This document shows positions 23,945 through 35,731 of a DNA stretch of 64,000 nucleotides, piece after piece. How positions within the stretch are numbered: position 1 is the stretch's first letter; each line of letters begins with the position of its first letter. The notes beneath the pieces were generated by a model, which worked only from the letters and a program-made list of their open reading frames with translations, ran no database searches and was not told where the DNA came from. The translations under genes were made by a program, and so were the position numbers. This DNA comes from Adineta steineri (Eukaryota > Rotifera > Eurotatoria > Adinetida > Adinetidae): NCBI GenBank assembly GCA_905250115.1, contig CAJNOI010000104.1, positions 18,175-82,174 of the forward strand, in the 5' to 3' direction.

Positions 23945-26177
23945 CTACTTATACAGAGAAGGAAAATAAAGACAGAAATCTTCCGAATGTATCATGGGAT
24001 CCGTCGAAGTTATTTTTTTCACCTTCGCACAATTGCGTCGTGTTTCTTCCCTTGTAAAGTCTTTTGTTACAGCTTTTAAAACATCAACAAGTGAGAATTT
24101 GAATTCCGTTAGACAAGGTACAAGTGTTTTTGTTTCATTTAGAAATTGTTCAACATAATCTATATGTGAAAACGTGACATCGAGTATAGTCAAATGAGGA
24201 TATTCAATTAATGAGTGTGATTGATAATTGTCAGACGAAAATGTTACAAGACCATTCAGTTGTTGTGATTCACGATTCCAAATACATAAATGCTTCAGTA
24301 ACGGAAACGATCGAGCAATTCGCATGAAGAATTCATGTTCGAATGGAATAGTATCTTCTATAACTAAATAGGTAACATAACTAAATACAATATTTGGAAA
24401 TGTATTGCCAAGATCCCGAAGATAATCAAATTTAAAAGGAAGTGAGAAAATTGAGCATGCAGCTCTGACATCATAAAGAAAGATGCCATTAGTAGTAACA
24501 TAACTGACCATACTACTGACATGTTGTAGTCCAATATTTGTTAATGTTTGTTGAATATCTTCACTAGATGACTTGTAAGGTAAAGCAACCGGATCGACAT
24601 AAGTACAAATATAGAAAGTGAATGAACGAAGTTGTGGCATATAATCCAAAATATCATGTTGAACATTAGTACCATCAATGACTTTATTTCGACCTTTTAT
24701 GAAAATATTTAGAGTTAATTTTTCCAGATTTGACATACGACGAAGAATTAATGCAGTTTTATCATATTGTTCAAATGAATGGAACAATTTTAATGAAAAA
24801 CATTTCAGATTCAATAATTGATCCTACAAAAAGAAAATGTTTTTTTGATAATCTAGAAGATTAAGTCATAGGTATCATTATTTTAGACATGATTTGTAAT
24901 CTATATTTTATGTAAAAGACCACAAATGACAAATCTATTAATTTGATTTTCTCATTTTACAGCACAACAAACGAATGTTAAACGAATAATTATAGTTTCA
25001 GACAAACTTTCCAGCATATCTCAATTATTAGAAAAAATTGTTATTATAGAAAAACTTTCGTTCCATTCTATGCTGATGATCATTCACATATGATAATATT
25101 TAATCAATCATGAAACGGAGTAGTCTAGTTTTTAATGTGAAATTTATCTGATACAACATTATATAATTATAATTTCTAGTGAGTACAAACTAAATGTCGA
25201 TGATTTTGGTATATTCCTGAACACGTAATACTTTTTTCTCCTTATCAAAATGAAACTTGACCATTCAGTCTTTTATATGAACTTTCTGATATTAATCATT
25301 AATTGCATTGAAATAGTCATAATCTTCATGGCATAAATGAAATTATTTGTAAAAGCTTACCATATTGTGAACAATTTCTACAAATGTGTTTACATAATAG
25401 ACATTAACACACAATGTTGTCAGTTTTCTAAGTCGACCATCAAGTAAATAAAAACAATCATCTAACGTTTCGACATTGATATATAAATGAGTAAGAATCG
25501 GAGATGAAAAAGTAGTCGATGGCAAATAACAAAGTGATAAAGGTGGATATGACATAACAGATGGTTCTACGACACTTAATTTTTTTAAATTTTTGAAACA
25601 GAACAAGATGTGAACATATACATTTTCAGTATATAATGACGCTGCAAATTCGTTTTTATCATTATTGATAAGAGTAAGGTTTGTAATTTGTTCTTGGAAA
25701 ATAGATCGAAGAGATGATTCATCTAAAGGAGAAAAGTAATGTAGTGAAATATACTATAGTCTTTTCTTTTGAACATCTTTATTGTTTCTCAACTAATCAA
25801 ATTTATATTAAATACTTACTTGTAAAATAATTTGAAGCAATTTCTTGTTGGAAATGACAAATTGTAAGTTTAGTTAAATTTGGATAGTCAGTAACAAGAA
25901 GAATACGTTCCATAAAAACTGCATCAAAAACAAAACATTTTACATTATGACGAATTCTTGGTAATATATCATTGCAGAATCGATCGATTATAGAAATATT
26001 ATCAATGGAGTCAAACTTCAGAATGTTGCTGAAAATGTTTTCTCGTGCAAGATTATTAAGTCGCCTATTATTAATATCCAATAAAAAATAAAGTACATTA
26101 ATATTGTTTAATTTCTTCATAATAATAAGTAATATTTCATCAGGTAGATCCAGAAGATGAACATTTGATCGGTTCAT
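23945..26177 (-). CDS. F-box/leucine-rich-repeat-like protein
   Basis: Three exons (26177-25820, 25722-25361, 24823-23945) join in frame to 532 residues. The N-terminus is a typical F-box (about residues 8-45: LLDLPDEILLIIMKKLNNIN), which would bind SKP1 in an SCF ubiquitin ligase. The rest is an irregular leucine-rich array (for example YPNLTKLTICHFQ, LTHLYINVETLDD and YPHLTILDV) expected to choose the substrate. Such F-box/LRR proteins form a large family in bdelloids; a paralogue lies at 41397-43352 and a relic near 2720-3180. The last codons read SLYK then TAG; a GT overlaps this stop, so a further short exon cannot be excluded. Confidence 0.85.
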
Positions 26178-27151
26178 ATTTTCTTATGACTATAATGTTT
26201 TTGACTAAAATAAAGCTCTATATACATACATATTTGTTCATTATTTGCATCTCATCACGTTCACGTCAGACAGAATGAACAACATAAAGCGAAATAATTA
26301 GCAACGTGATTGGCCTATTCCGAGTGAAACTATCTTTTTTAGACGATTTATTCGTTAATTCAGTCTGTTTGGCCGTTTTGTGCTATTGGCAAATTAGACA
26401 GGTCAACTTTTTGACAAACGTAAAGTATTGATACATCGTTCCATTAGTCTTCCAATGTTATGTGTATAGTTTCGAAAGAAATTCAAGGATGACATTGAGA
26501 AGAAGAAAAGATATATTTTTCTTATAACAGAGTTAGTTGAGTTTCATTCGTTTAGTATTTCTGACGTTCGAAATTTTTCCACTTTAAAATCAAATCTGAA
26601 ACTTTTGCAAAAAAGACAGTTCTTTGAGGATCTCAAGTCTTTTAGGTACAAAGAAATTTCAGTACATGTTACTATAATAGAAATGTATAGATCTGAATGT
26701 GATCTAAGTACACTACACACCCACACCCACACCCTGTACATTTTGATTTGTTTTATTTTGACGATGACCGTTGTAGTTTTTATTGACGTCTATTAAAAAT
26801 AAGACTTATATTTTGCTTTATGTTTTAATAAACGTTTACAGTAGAAAAAATATTATGAACTTCACTTAGGTTAGTGACGCTCCGCCGCCTCTGAATGCAA
26901 TAGAATACATTGTCTACATACAATAGATTTGTTTATTTTCTATAATGCTTGATGAAATAAAATCAAATTTTATTATTCGATATGGCAACTGTATTTACCA
27001 ATCAATTGAAAATTATAAAAAGCATCATTTATTCTATGGCGTAATCTCACATATTTGAAAGAAAAGACTTTTTTCAATGAAATAATATATCAAAAAATAA
27101 TTGAAGATTTATTTAAATTAAAGAAATATTTAATATACAATAAGATCATGT
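26178..27151. other. Intergenic, with a CACACCC tract at 26714-26735
   Basis: About 1 kb without a gene. It holds a short run of CACACC/CACCCA repeats, the complement of the TGTGGG-like motif found in the hairpins elsewhere. Small ORFs across it look like chance. Confidence 0.45.
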
Positions 27152-27766
27152 TTAGAGTTTTTTTATTGGTGTTACTTTTGTTAAAGTTGAACAATCATTT
27201 ATTTGTGATTGAATTTGTTGATTTGATAAATAAATTGTTGGTGGAAGACAAACTGGTTGATAACTAATAACTGGATAATAACCAATAATAACTGGTTGAA
27301 CAGGATGAGAACGATTTTCTTCAACCATAACTGTTTCATCTTCACATTTTTTTATTGAATTTTCTTGACGAATTGAATATGGAGTTGATGAATGATTTGT
27401 TCGTGTTGACTAAACATTTGATGAAAAATAAATAAACTCTATTAAGAATACAAAGAAATATATTTATTAATAAAATACTTGATGTTTTCGAGTTTTTTGT
27501 AATTTTGGTTGTTCTAATGAATGAAAAGTAAAACTAAAATTATCATTTGATGTTACTTGACTAATTGAACATTCATTAAATGTAAAATCATCACATTCAG
27601 ATATTCGTAAATGTTCTAATTCTCGTGCATTTTTTATAAGAGGTCTTTGTTCTTTTGTATCTTCAAGAATAGATGAATAAAATGTATCACTTAATGATTG
27701 AAGACGTTGACCAAATGATGATAAACGTTTTTCATTTTCTTTATTTATTGAACGATGAGAAGACAT
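27152..27766 (-). CDS. Unrecognised two-exon protein, 181 aa
   Basis: Exon 1 is 27766-27479 and exon 2 is 27409-27152. The 69-bp GT-AG intron keeps phase 0 and the joined frame closes at TAA. The N-terminal half has a polar helical stretch (KRLSSFGQRLQSLSDTFYSS) followed by an acidic Cys-containing stretch (ECDDFTFNECS). The C-terminal half is Pro/Tyr/Gln-rich (VIIGYYPVISYQPVCLPP), resembling low-complexity tails. No domain, signal peptide or membrane segment. Length and composition suggest a small regulatory or structural protein; I do not recognise it. Confidence 0.65.
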
Positions 27767-28447
27767 TTATGTTATTAATTTAAATTCTTTTCTTTTCTCA
27801 GTTGGTTAGTTAAGAAGAAAGAATAAAATTCGAATCATATAACCAATTCGTTCTTTTATCGTATCGAGATGCCGCTATTTATCAATTTAAATCATTAAAT
27901 TATTTAATATTTTAATTTTAATTTTATATTGAGTCAATAACAAATACTAAAAGATTTACTGAATTAAATCATTATAGACACGAACGATGTAACACGTAAA
28001 TGCTATGTTTGATCTTTAACTATAAATTATTGAGTCAGAATCAAAAATTAAAAGTATTTATAGTACGATATGTTCTAGAAATTAAATATATATATATCTA
28101 CAATAAAATATTGTTCGTTTCGCGTCAAAAATGCTAGTAGTCTGTGAATAAGAAGAAGCATTTAATAGTTTATATACATTCATCAACTTATTTGTAATCG
28201 TTTTTGTTTAAACAAATTAATATTAATATATTTGTAGAACTACTCATTTTTAATTGCCTAGCTCGTAAAGCAATACGATGGCACTATAAATTTTTGCTGT
28301 TATATGTATCATCTTACACTAGAAAAATAAAACCAAATATTTGTGACATCTACGTATGTGTGTGTATTTATTTACCTAGATAATTTTGATTCGTTAAAAT
28401 ATTCAACAAATAATTGTAAAATTTATGAATAATAAAAAGTAAAGAAA
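27767..28447. other. Divergent intergenic region between the 27152 gene and ADAT1
   Basis: About 680 bp between two genes transcribed away from each other, so it should carry both promoters. AT-rich with short TATATA runs (28087-28098); no specific site can be assigned. Confidence 0.4.
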
Positions 28448-29476
28448 ATGAAACGATCATTTGAAGAAGAAGAAAAAGATGATTTAGCTGAACGAATAGC
28501 TTTATCTTGTTATAATCAATTTAATCTCTTATCATCTCGTGGAAAACCATCATCAAATGAATGGACACATTTAGCAGGTTTTGTTAGTGTCAAAGATGAT
28601 AATACTATTCAAGTACTTTCAATTGGTACTGGTACAAAATGTTTAGGTGGTGACAAAGATGAACGTGGTACACAAGGTTGTTTATTACATGATAGTCATG
28701 CAGAAGTTATTGCACGAAGAGCATTAATGAGATTCTTTTATGAAGAAATTCTCAATGAAAATAAGTCAATATTAATTAAACAAGAAAAAAACAAATTTTA
28801 TTTAAATAAATCCATTCGTCTATATTTATTTGTTTCATATCCACCTTGTGGATCAGCTGCATATGTATCTGATCCAATAAAACGACCAAAATTTGAACAT
28901 AAATCATTAAATGCATCTGGAGAAGAACTTTATTTAAAACCAGGAAAAGGTTTTCAAACAACAAGTCTTTCATGTACAAATAAAATTAATCGATGGATTT
29001 ATCAAGGTATTGAAGGAACACTTTTAAATCAATTAATATTATCACCAATTAAATTATCTGGTTTAATTATTCAAACAAATACTGTTTTATCTTCTATATT
29101 TAAAGATATACCTGTTATATCTGTGAAAGAATCTTTTGATTATGGTCCATCATCTCAACGAACTCGTCCTTGTGCAATGTCGATAGCTTGGTGGACAGGT
29201 CTAGATCCATCTTCTTCTGTAATTACAGTTGATGGATATCCTTTAGGACAAGTTAAAAAATTAAGACATAAACAACAATATGCAAATTCAATAGCTAAAT
29301 GTTCTCTATTTAAACTTTATCTTCAATTAATGGATAGTCCATCATCAAAAACAACAACATATGCACAAGCCAAAGCCCTATCCTCAAATTCATTAAGAAA
29401 TCAATTTATGTTAGATAATCCACAATGGATAATAACTGATCCAAATATATTTTATTCATTTACTCTATCTTCTTGA
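28448..29476 (+). CDS. ADAT1: tRNA-specific adenosine deaminase 1 (ADAT1/Tad1)
   Basis: Single exon, 342 residues. The editase-type deaminase domain fills almost the whole protein. The zinc ligands and catalytic Glu are in DSHAEVIARRAL (His84, Glu86), YPPCGSAA (Cys134) and RPCAMSIAWW (Cys242). SLSCTNKINRW corresponds to the SCSDK-type inositol-hexakisphosphate-binding segment of the ADAR/ADAT1 family. ADAT1 converts A37 to inosine in tRNA-Ala. Absence of a double-stranded RNA-binding domain argues against ADAR. It is shorter than human ADAT1, near the yeast Tad1 core. No intron, unlike most neighbours. Confidence 0.92.
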   Translation: MKRSFEEEEKDDLAERIALSCYNQFNLLSSRGKPSSNEWTHLAGFVSVKDDNTIQVLSIGTGTKCLGGDKDERGTQGCLLHDSHAEVIARRALMRFFYEEILNENKSILIKQEKNKFYLNKSIRLYLFVSYPPCGSAAYVSDPIKRPKFEHKSLNASGEELYLKPGKGFQTTSLSCTNKINRWIYQGIEGTLLNQLILSPIKLSGLIIQTNTVLSSIFKDIPVISVKESFDYGPSSQRTRPCAMSIAWWTGLDPSSSVITVDGYPLGQVKKLRHKQQYANSIAKCSLFKLYLQLMDSPSSKTTTYAQAKALSSNSLRNQFMLDNPQWIITDPNIFYSFTLSS

Positions 29477-29850
29477 TTATAAAAACATTTATTGCATTTT
29501 TCATCGAACTTGTTTTTTTTTGTTTGAATAAAATAAAATGAACATTTGTGGATCATTAATCAATTAACATTCATATTGCTAAAGTAGAACAATATTGAGT
29601 CAGACTTTGAATTGCATATATTATACGAAAGAAATCTCTCGATAAGGTAACGGTGAATAATCAGCAATATTTATTGAGGTGAATATTTGTAGAAGATCAA
29701 TAAAAACAATATTAGCTTAAAAAAATAGAACACGTGAGTAAATTTCTTTTTATTACATTATACATTTATTACAGAAGTGTTGAAATCTATAAAAGAATCA
29801 AATAATATTTCTCGAGAATTTTATATTTCATACAGAAATTTAACGTATAT

Positions 29851-30356
29851 CCCATGTCTTCAAAATCGCCAAGGTTTGGGCGATGAATCGCGATTTTTCA
29901 AAATATTGACGATTATATCGCCAGTAAGAAATGCTTATTTTGTCGGAATCATTACGAATCAAGACTTTTCGACAAAAAAATCGGTAAAAAGTCCTTAATT
30001 TTGGCGATTTTATCGTGATAGATCTCACAAGTAATCGGCTTCTATATCGCGATAAAATCGTCAATTTTTTCGAGATTTTTGGTGGCATGGATGGTGCAGT
30101 ATAAAATGATGTAAAATTATCTAATTTATTAAAACTGTGTCATTTATGATGACTATATTTTCATCCAAAAATAATCGTCCCTTCGGACGATTTTATCGCG
30201 ATTTTTCGAAAAATAATCGTCTACCAAATCGCGATTAATCGACCACTTTTTATTGAAATCTTGGCCCATTGCGATATATCGCGATACATCTCACAATTAA
30301 TCGGGTGTTAAATCGCGATTAAATCGTCAATTTTCCCCCGATTTTGATGACATGGG
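29851..30356. mobile_element. MITE-like element rich in TCGCGAT motifs
   Basis: The ends are inverted: CCCATGTCTTCAAAATCG at 29851 and CGATTTTGATGACATGGG ending at 30356. Inside are many copies of ATCGCGATTT, TATCGCGATA and AAATCGTCAATTTT on both strands, including two direct repeats of about 75 bp (30016-30088 and 30272-30355). No transposase is encoded; the ORFs crossing it are chance. Flanking TAT/TAC leaves the target duplication unclear. Confidence 0.6.
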
Positions 30357-30663
30357 TACTTATTAATTTGAAGTTCTGTTTTCAACTAATTTGTTTAGTG
30401 CCTTGCTAATGCTGGTATTGCTATCGGGTTATTCAAGAAGAAAGCAAATATTTGTGTTAGGTATACAGGAAAATTATAAATCCAATATTTAGTTTCAAAT
30501 AACATGCAATCTTAAAAAGTAATCAGAACGTTTTTTTTTCTTTTTTTTTATTGACTATCCTTGCCATATGTTGGTGTTTTTTCTCGTATGACAACACGAT
30601 ATTTTTCATCAGATTGAAGAGAAAATGTGTATGAATATTTTTCTTTTTTTTTTAGATATTCAA

Positions 30664-31148
30664 ATGGGTCAATTAGAAGTAATTATTGTTGAAGGACGTA
30701 ATCTAAAACAAAAAGATACATTTAGCGAAAATGATGCATATGTTAAAATTTATCTTGATGATAAAAGTCAAAAACAAAAATCAAAAACAATACAAAATTC
30801 AAATAATCCAAAATGGAATCAATCATTTGTTTTGTATAGTTTACTTTTTTATTATAATTACTTTTAGATTCTTATTTATTTGTTTAGTAATCATTTGACA
30901 GGACAAGATACTCTTTATATTGATATTTATGATAAAGATTCAGTTAAAGATGAAAAAATTGGTTCAATCCATATCAATTTACATGATTTATATAATAAAG
31001 GTTTCTTGTCAAAATTAATACATTTTTATTTAATATTATATTTTGAATAGGTCATATTGATAATTGGTTTCATATTCCAGCTAAAAATGGATCAACATCT
31101 TGTGGTGAAATTCATCTCATACTTCATTATGAAAGACTTCAACTATAA
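30664..31148 (+). CDS. Single C2-domain protein
   Basis: Three exons (30664-30833, 30888-31000, 31051-31148) join in frame to 126 residues, just one C2 domain. Strand 1 is GQLEVIIVEGRNL. The calcium-loop region has ENDAYVKIYLDD, NPKWNQSF and LYIDIYDKDSVKDEKIGS, with the spaced acidic residues expected of a calcium/phospholipid-binding C2. The end reads IHLILHYERL, the usual last strand. The small GT-AG introns keep phase. Similar stand-alone C2 proteins occur in plants and many invertebrates. The start at 30664 follows a T-rich AG and could itself be an exon boundary, so a few N-terminal residues may be missing. Confidence 0.85.
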
Positions 31149-31517
31149 AAGAAAACCACTTTATTATAGGTGTATTTTTTACAATGATGAAAAATATTTT
31201 TATTTATATTTATGAGAAATTTTATTTTACAAAAATATTGAATCAAAACAAATCTTTATCTACACCAAATGATGAATCTTTCTGTAAAAGAAATTCTTGA
31301 ATCTATTTGATCAATTTTCTTCTATTCAAAACTTTCTTATTTAAAATCTGATAGAAAACTAATCAAAATCTTTTTCTAGAATTGAGAAAATTTTATTAAA
31401 AAGCATGAAATCAAATAAAATTAGTCGTCCGTATCGTTCAATGTTTCATAAGAATAATATCCTTAGTATAGGAGTATAATGTCAAATAACAAATTAAGTT
31501 CAGTTTATCAGTAGATT

Positions 31518-34500
31518 TTAGCAATGTAAGAGAACGCTAACTGAGTTCACGTTGTTCCCTGAAGCAATAACATCCGGTTTACTGTCACCATTTACATCAG
31601 CTACTGCCATTCCTTCTGGACTAATGCCAGATGGATAAGCTGTTATAGCACCAAATGTGCCACTGCCTGCATTGAGAAGAATACCAATTTGGCCTGAAGA
31701 CTGAAGTCCGACAACAATATCTGCTAAATTATCACTATTCATATCAGCTACTGCTAGTGCGTCTGGAAAGCTACTAGTACCAGTTGTATAAGTAGTTTGA
31801 CCAGAAAATGTGCCACTGCCTACATTGAGAAAAACGCCAACATTGCTCGAATCTCTGTTTGCAACAACAATATCCGGTTGGGTATCAATATTCACATCAA
31901 CTAATGCTATTCTCCATGGACCGTTACTAGTTGGATAAGGTCTTATAGTAAGAAACGTGCCATCACCTGCATTGAGGAGAACGCCAATGGTGGTCGCACT
32001 ATAAAGTGCGACAACTATATCTGGATAGCTGTCATTATCCAGATCAGCTGCCACTACGAAATACGGAGCGTCAACAGTTGTATAAGAAGCCAAAGAAGGA
32101 AATGTACCACTGCCCGAATTGAGAAGAACAGCAACCGTGCTCGCACCGGAAACTGCGACAATAATATCTTGATTATTATCACCATTCACATCGATCACCG
32201 CTACTGACTGTGGACCATTACCACCACATGCATAAGAAACTTGAGGAAGAAATGTACCACTGCCTGAATTGAGAAGAACACTAATGTTGTTTACAGAAGA
32301 ATTTGGAACAACTAAATCCAGATGATTGTCACCATTCACATCAGCTATTACTACTTGAGTTGGAGAGTCACCAGTTGGATAAGTAGTCTGAGAACCAAAT
32401 GTACCATCGCCCACGCCCAGAAGAATACCAACGCTGGTCCCATCGTTGTTTACAACAACAATATCCAGTTTATTATCACCATTCACATCAGCCATTGCCA
32501 TTGCGTACAAATTGTAAGTAGCTGTATATTTCACTGGTGCGAGAAGCATGTTGCTACAAGCTGTCACACACAAAATATATTTTGTTCATTTAACGGAATT
32601 ATAATACTCAAAAGCATGAGTAAAATGAACTTAATGATACGAAGTTAGTTTAAATTATCAAACTTACATATTCTGAATATATTACGAAGAAATATTAAAA
32701 TATTCTATCATGATAGAGAACTACATATGTTGTTGTATCTTTTAGAAGAGACTTATGAACATGAAATAGAGTTTTTAATTTTTTTTCTATATTGCTATCT
32801 ATTTTGACCATGTAATATATTATATAATGGAAACAGAAACCAAAAGAAAATACTGAAACTTTTATCAATCATTTTCGATTTTTGTGACTATCCCATCAGT
32901 TAAATGGACAAATCATGATGTCCAACGTCTATTCATATATTCTTGTAAAACTCTGGGGAAAAAGAATTTTTATAGGCAGATTATTTTATAAAAATAAAAT
33001 TTTTTTTATCCCAACTATAATGCTCGAAATTATTTACTACGTGACTATATATGATGCTCTCTGTTCGATCACAATACTAAAAGGTTTCGTTTTAAGTTAC
33101 GGGTTTTACAGAGTTGAGCGAGATAAAAACTGTGACAGAGTGGCTATCGAGATGGTCTACTCGCATATCTTAGTCAAGATAATCATTGGGTAGGAAACTA
33201 TTACAAATAATCTGACATCTCACTCACGATTTGTTGTTGATGTTGTCGTCGTTGTTGTGGTTTTTGTTGTCGTTGTTGTGGTAGTTGTCGTCGTCGTTGT
33301 GGTTGTGGTTGTCGTTGTTGTTGTGGTTGTGGTTGTGGTCGTCGTCGTCGTCGTTGTTGTGCTTGTTGTCTTCGTCGTTGTTGTTGTTGTGGTTGTAGTT
33401 GTTTCTGTATTCGTTGTTGTTGTGGTTGTTGTAGTTGTCGTCGTCGTCGTTGTAGTTGTTTCTGTATTTGTTGTTGTTGTGGTTGTTGTAGTTGTTGTCG
33501 TCGTCGTCTTCGTTGTTGTTGTTTTAGTTGTTGTCGTCGTTATTGTTGTTCTTTTTGTTGTTGTCGTTGTTGTTCTCTTTGTTGTCGTTGTTCTTTTTGC
33601 TGTTGTCGTTGTTGGTTCTATATGAAATAAGTAGACGGAATGAGATTTTCTTCATCAGTGATCATTTCTCTATGTTTTAATTATAGTAGCTTATTAAGGA
33701 TTAGTGATCAATGAATGAGTAACTAAAATACATGGATTATTTTTCTTAATAGAGTTGATCTTATAGAAATGAATATAGAATTCAATGTTCTATCAAATGA
33801 GATTAATGTGAAATAAAATTAGTATTTCTATACGAAGTTATCACTCAGAAAGCTCATTATCACAATGACCAGATGGATAATGACAATGTTTTGAGTATTT
33901 ATTTTCGTGTAACTTACATCCTAATCCTCAAGAGCAGAAATCATAGAAAACACCTCAATTTTAAATTTCACTCACCAATCGTACACGTAGCACCACTCCA
34001 ACCGGCTACGCATGAGCAAGTATCAGGAGCTGTACAATTGCCACCATTTTGACAGGCATTTGTGCATATACCTGAAAGAATCAACAGAAACTATTGCAAT
34101 CACTTAAAGTCTAAGTTTTCGTTACCGGTGTCACATGTTGAATTAGTCCATCCTGTGGCACATGTACAATTATCAGGAGCTGTACATGTACCATTGTTTT
34201 GACAGCCATTTGTGCATATAGCTGAAAGAGACAACAGAAATTATAACAATCAACTAAACTCTGAATTTATCTTACCAGTTGTACACGTGTCTCCACCCCA
34301 TCCTGTAGCACATGTACAAGTTGTAGGACCTGTGCATTCACCGCCATTTTGACAAACGGATGAACATGAATCTGAAAAATAATAAGCACATATTTATTCA
34401 AAAATAGACAAAAAAATTAGGCATACGAAGTTCATCTCTAAGGAACATTTTGCAGAATTCAGTCTTAGGAAATAAGCATATCATTCAATGCATCATGTTT

Positions 34501-35731
34501 CAATTTTTAAAATCAAGTTTTATCTAACAAGAGATAGAACAATATCAAAATTCGACTTTTTGAGATTTTGATCTTGGAAGTTTTGAATATTCGGTGGTTG
34601 TTAGTTCTAGCGTCATGATTTGAATAGTATGATATTGATTACCGGTAGTAAGTTCTTGAAACTTGTGTTTTCAAATTTTGGACTGAAAAGCTTGCGAAGT
34701 TAATTAGAAGACTTTATAACAACAATTAATATCATCATTCAAATAGAGAAGCAACATCGAAATCCTCTGAAACACGTCTAAGATCGCTCGACTCAAAATA
34801 GACCGTCATTTTTGAATACTTTTTATCGTTTGTCAATCTAAGTTCTAATTCGAATAGGAATACATCCATACTCATAGGTAAGTGATATGAGACACAGTCT
34901 ACTCACCGATAATAACACCGGGATTATTTTGATTGTTATTATTGCCATTGGGATAAGATTGAACGTGACAAAGCTCCACAGATAAGCTGCTTCCATCGTC
35001 CGCCGTGATATTGACATCGCTGACAGTATTGAGTTTTTCATGGATGCCAGTAAAAAGCTCGATTTGGCAGATCAGTGTTTGACATGGTAAATCTATTGGA
35101 TAATTCAGTGAGACGTCAAAGACAATCGCAACACCTGATCGATCCGTCTTGTCGCATTGAATACTATATGTAAAATTATAAGTAATTATGGCTCGCAATA
35201 ATTAACTAAAAATAAAATTACTCGCGACGGCGACGTCGACCTTTGGTAGTGGTTGCTTTTGCGCTGCTGATGGTGGTAACAGCAATGGACGCTTTAGGAG
35301 CACTGATTGCTTGTTGCAGCTAAAACATGATACTCATGATAAACCAACATAAAAGACAAAACTTACGCAAACGGCTGTTGTTTGACGGTTGGTGACAGAC
35401 TGTGTGGCACGCTTTTTTACTAATCCAGGTGGCAACATGTATGAGATGGTTAATGTAGTCAGCGATTGTTCTAATAAAGATTAAATATGTGTATATAATA
35501 CAAACAATAAGCGAATACTAACTAGTAGTTGCCGTTTTGTTGCCAACTTTGAAAAACGGTGTTGTTAAATATGCGGGAATCAGTGAGATACAAATTGTGA
35601 TTGCGATAGCCACAAACAGCAGTATGAAAAGATTACATTTGGAAGGTCTATGCAAGTGATAAAAGAGAACAAGATTCATTGGAAACACTCACAACTTACC
35701 TATCAGAACGTGGTAATTTCACATGAGCCAT
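31518..35731 (-). CDS. Type II membrane protein: 3 EGF units, Thr-rich linker, 7 FG-GAP repeats
   Basis: Ten exons (35731-35700, 35647-35523, 35470-35367, 35319-35222, 35163-34907, 34371-34276, 34221-34126, 34071-33976, 33617-33228, 32560-31518) join in phase to 778 residues. A short basic N-terminus is followed by one membrane segment (about 15-37, CNLFILLFVAIAITICIS), so the rest is predicted outside the cell. A basic patch (GRRRRR, about 115-120) could be a furin-type site. Three EGF-like exons of 96 nt each (about 205-301, CQNGG...TC.C..GW) come next, then a Thr-rich linker (about 301-431) and a seven-bladed FG-GAP/VCBS propeller (432-778) with DVNGDN..D calcium loops. It is likely an adhesion or cell-surface binding protein. 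Family members of this layout are common in bdelloids. Confidence 0.85.
33228..33617 (-). repeat. ACN trinucleotide microsatellite coding a poly-Thr linker
   Basis: Plus strand is a mix of GTT, GTC and GTG repeats over about 380 bp. On the minus strand it reads ACA/ACG/ACC/ACT, i.e. Thr runs broken by KR, NTE and K. It is flanked by an AG acceptor at 33617 and a strong GTGAGT donor at 33227, and its phase fits the EGF exon before and the FG-GAP exon after. The linker is probably a mucin-like O-glycosylated spacer. Confidence 0.75.

Noticed and set aside
26544-26796. Overlapping small ORFs around the CACACCC tract
   Set aside because: No homology recognised and mirror-image ORFs on both strands; typical of low-complexity DNA.
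27055-27267. Plus-strand 70-aa ORF
   Set aside because: It overlaps, antisense, the second exon of the 27152-27766 gene, which has correct splice phase and a closing stop.
28448-29476. ADAR (mRNA editing enzyme)
   Set aside because: There is no double-stranded RNA-binding domain, and the length fits ADAT1/Tad1.
29777-30088. ORFs on both strands downstream of ADAT1
   Set aside because: They consist of the TCGCGAT-rich MITE-like repeat translated by chance.
33257-33625. Plus-strand ORF that is almost pure valine
   Set aside because: It is the complement of the Thr-coding microsatellite exon. The minus-strand frame has proper splice sites and fits the flanking EGF and FG-GAP exons.
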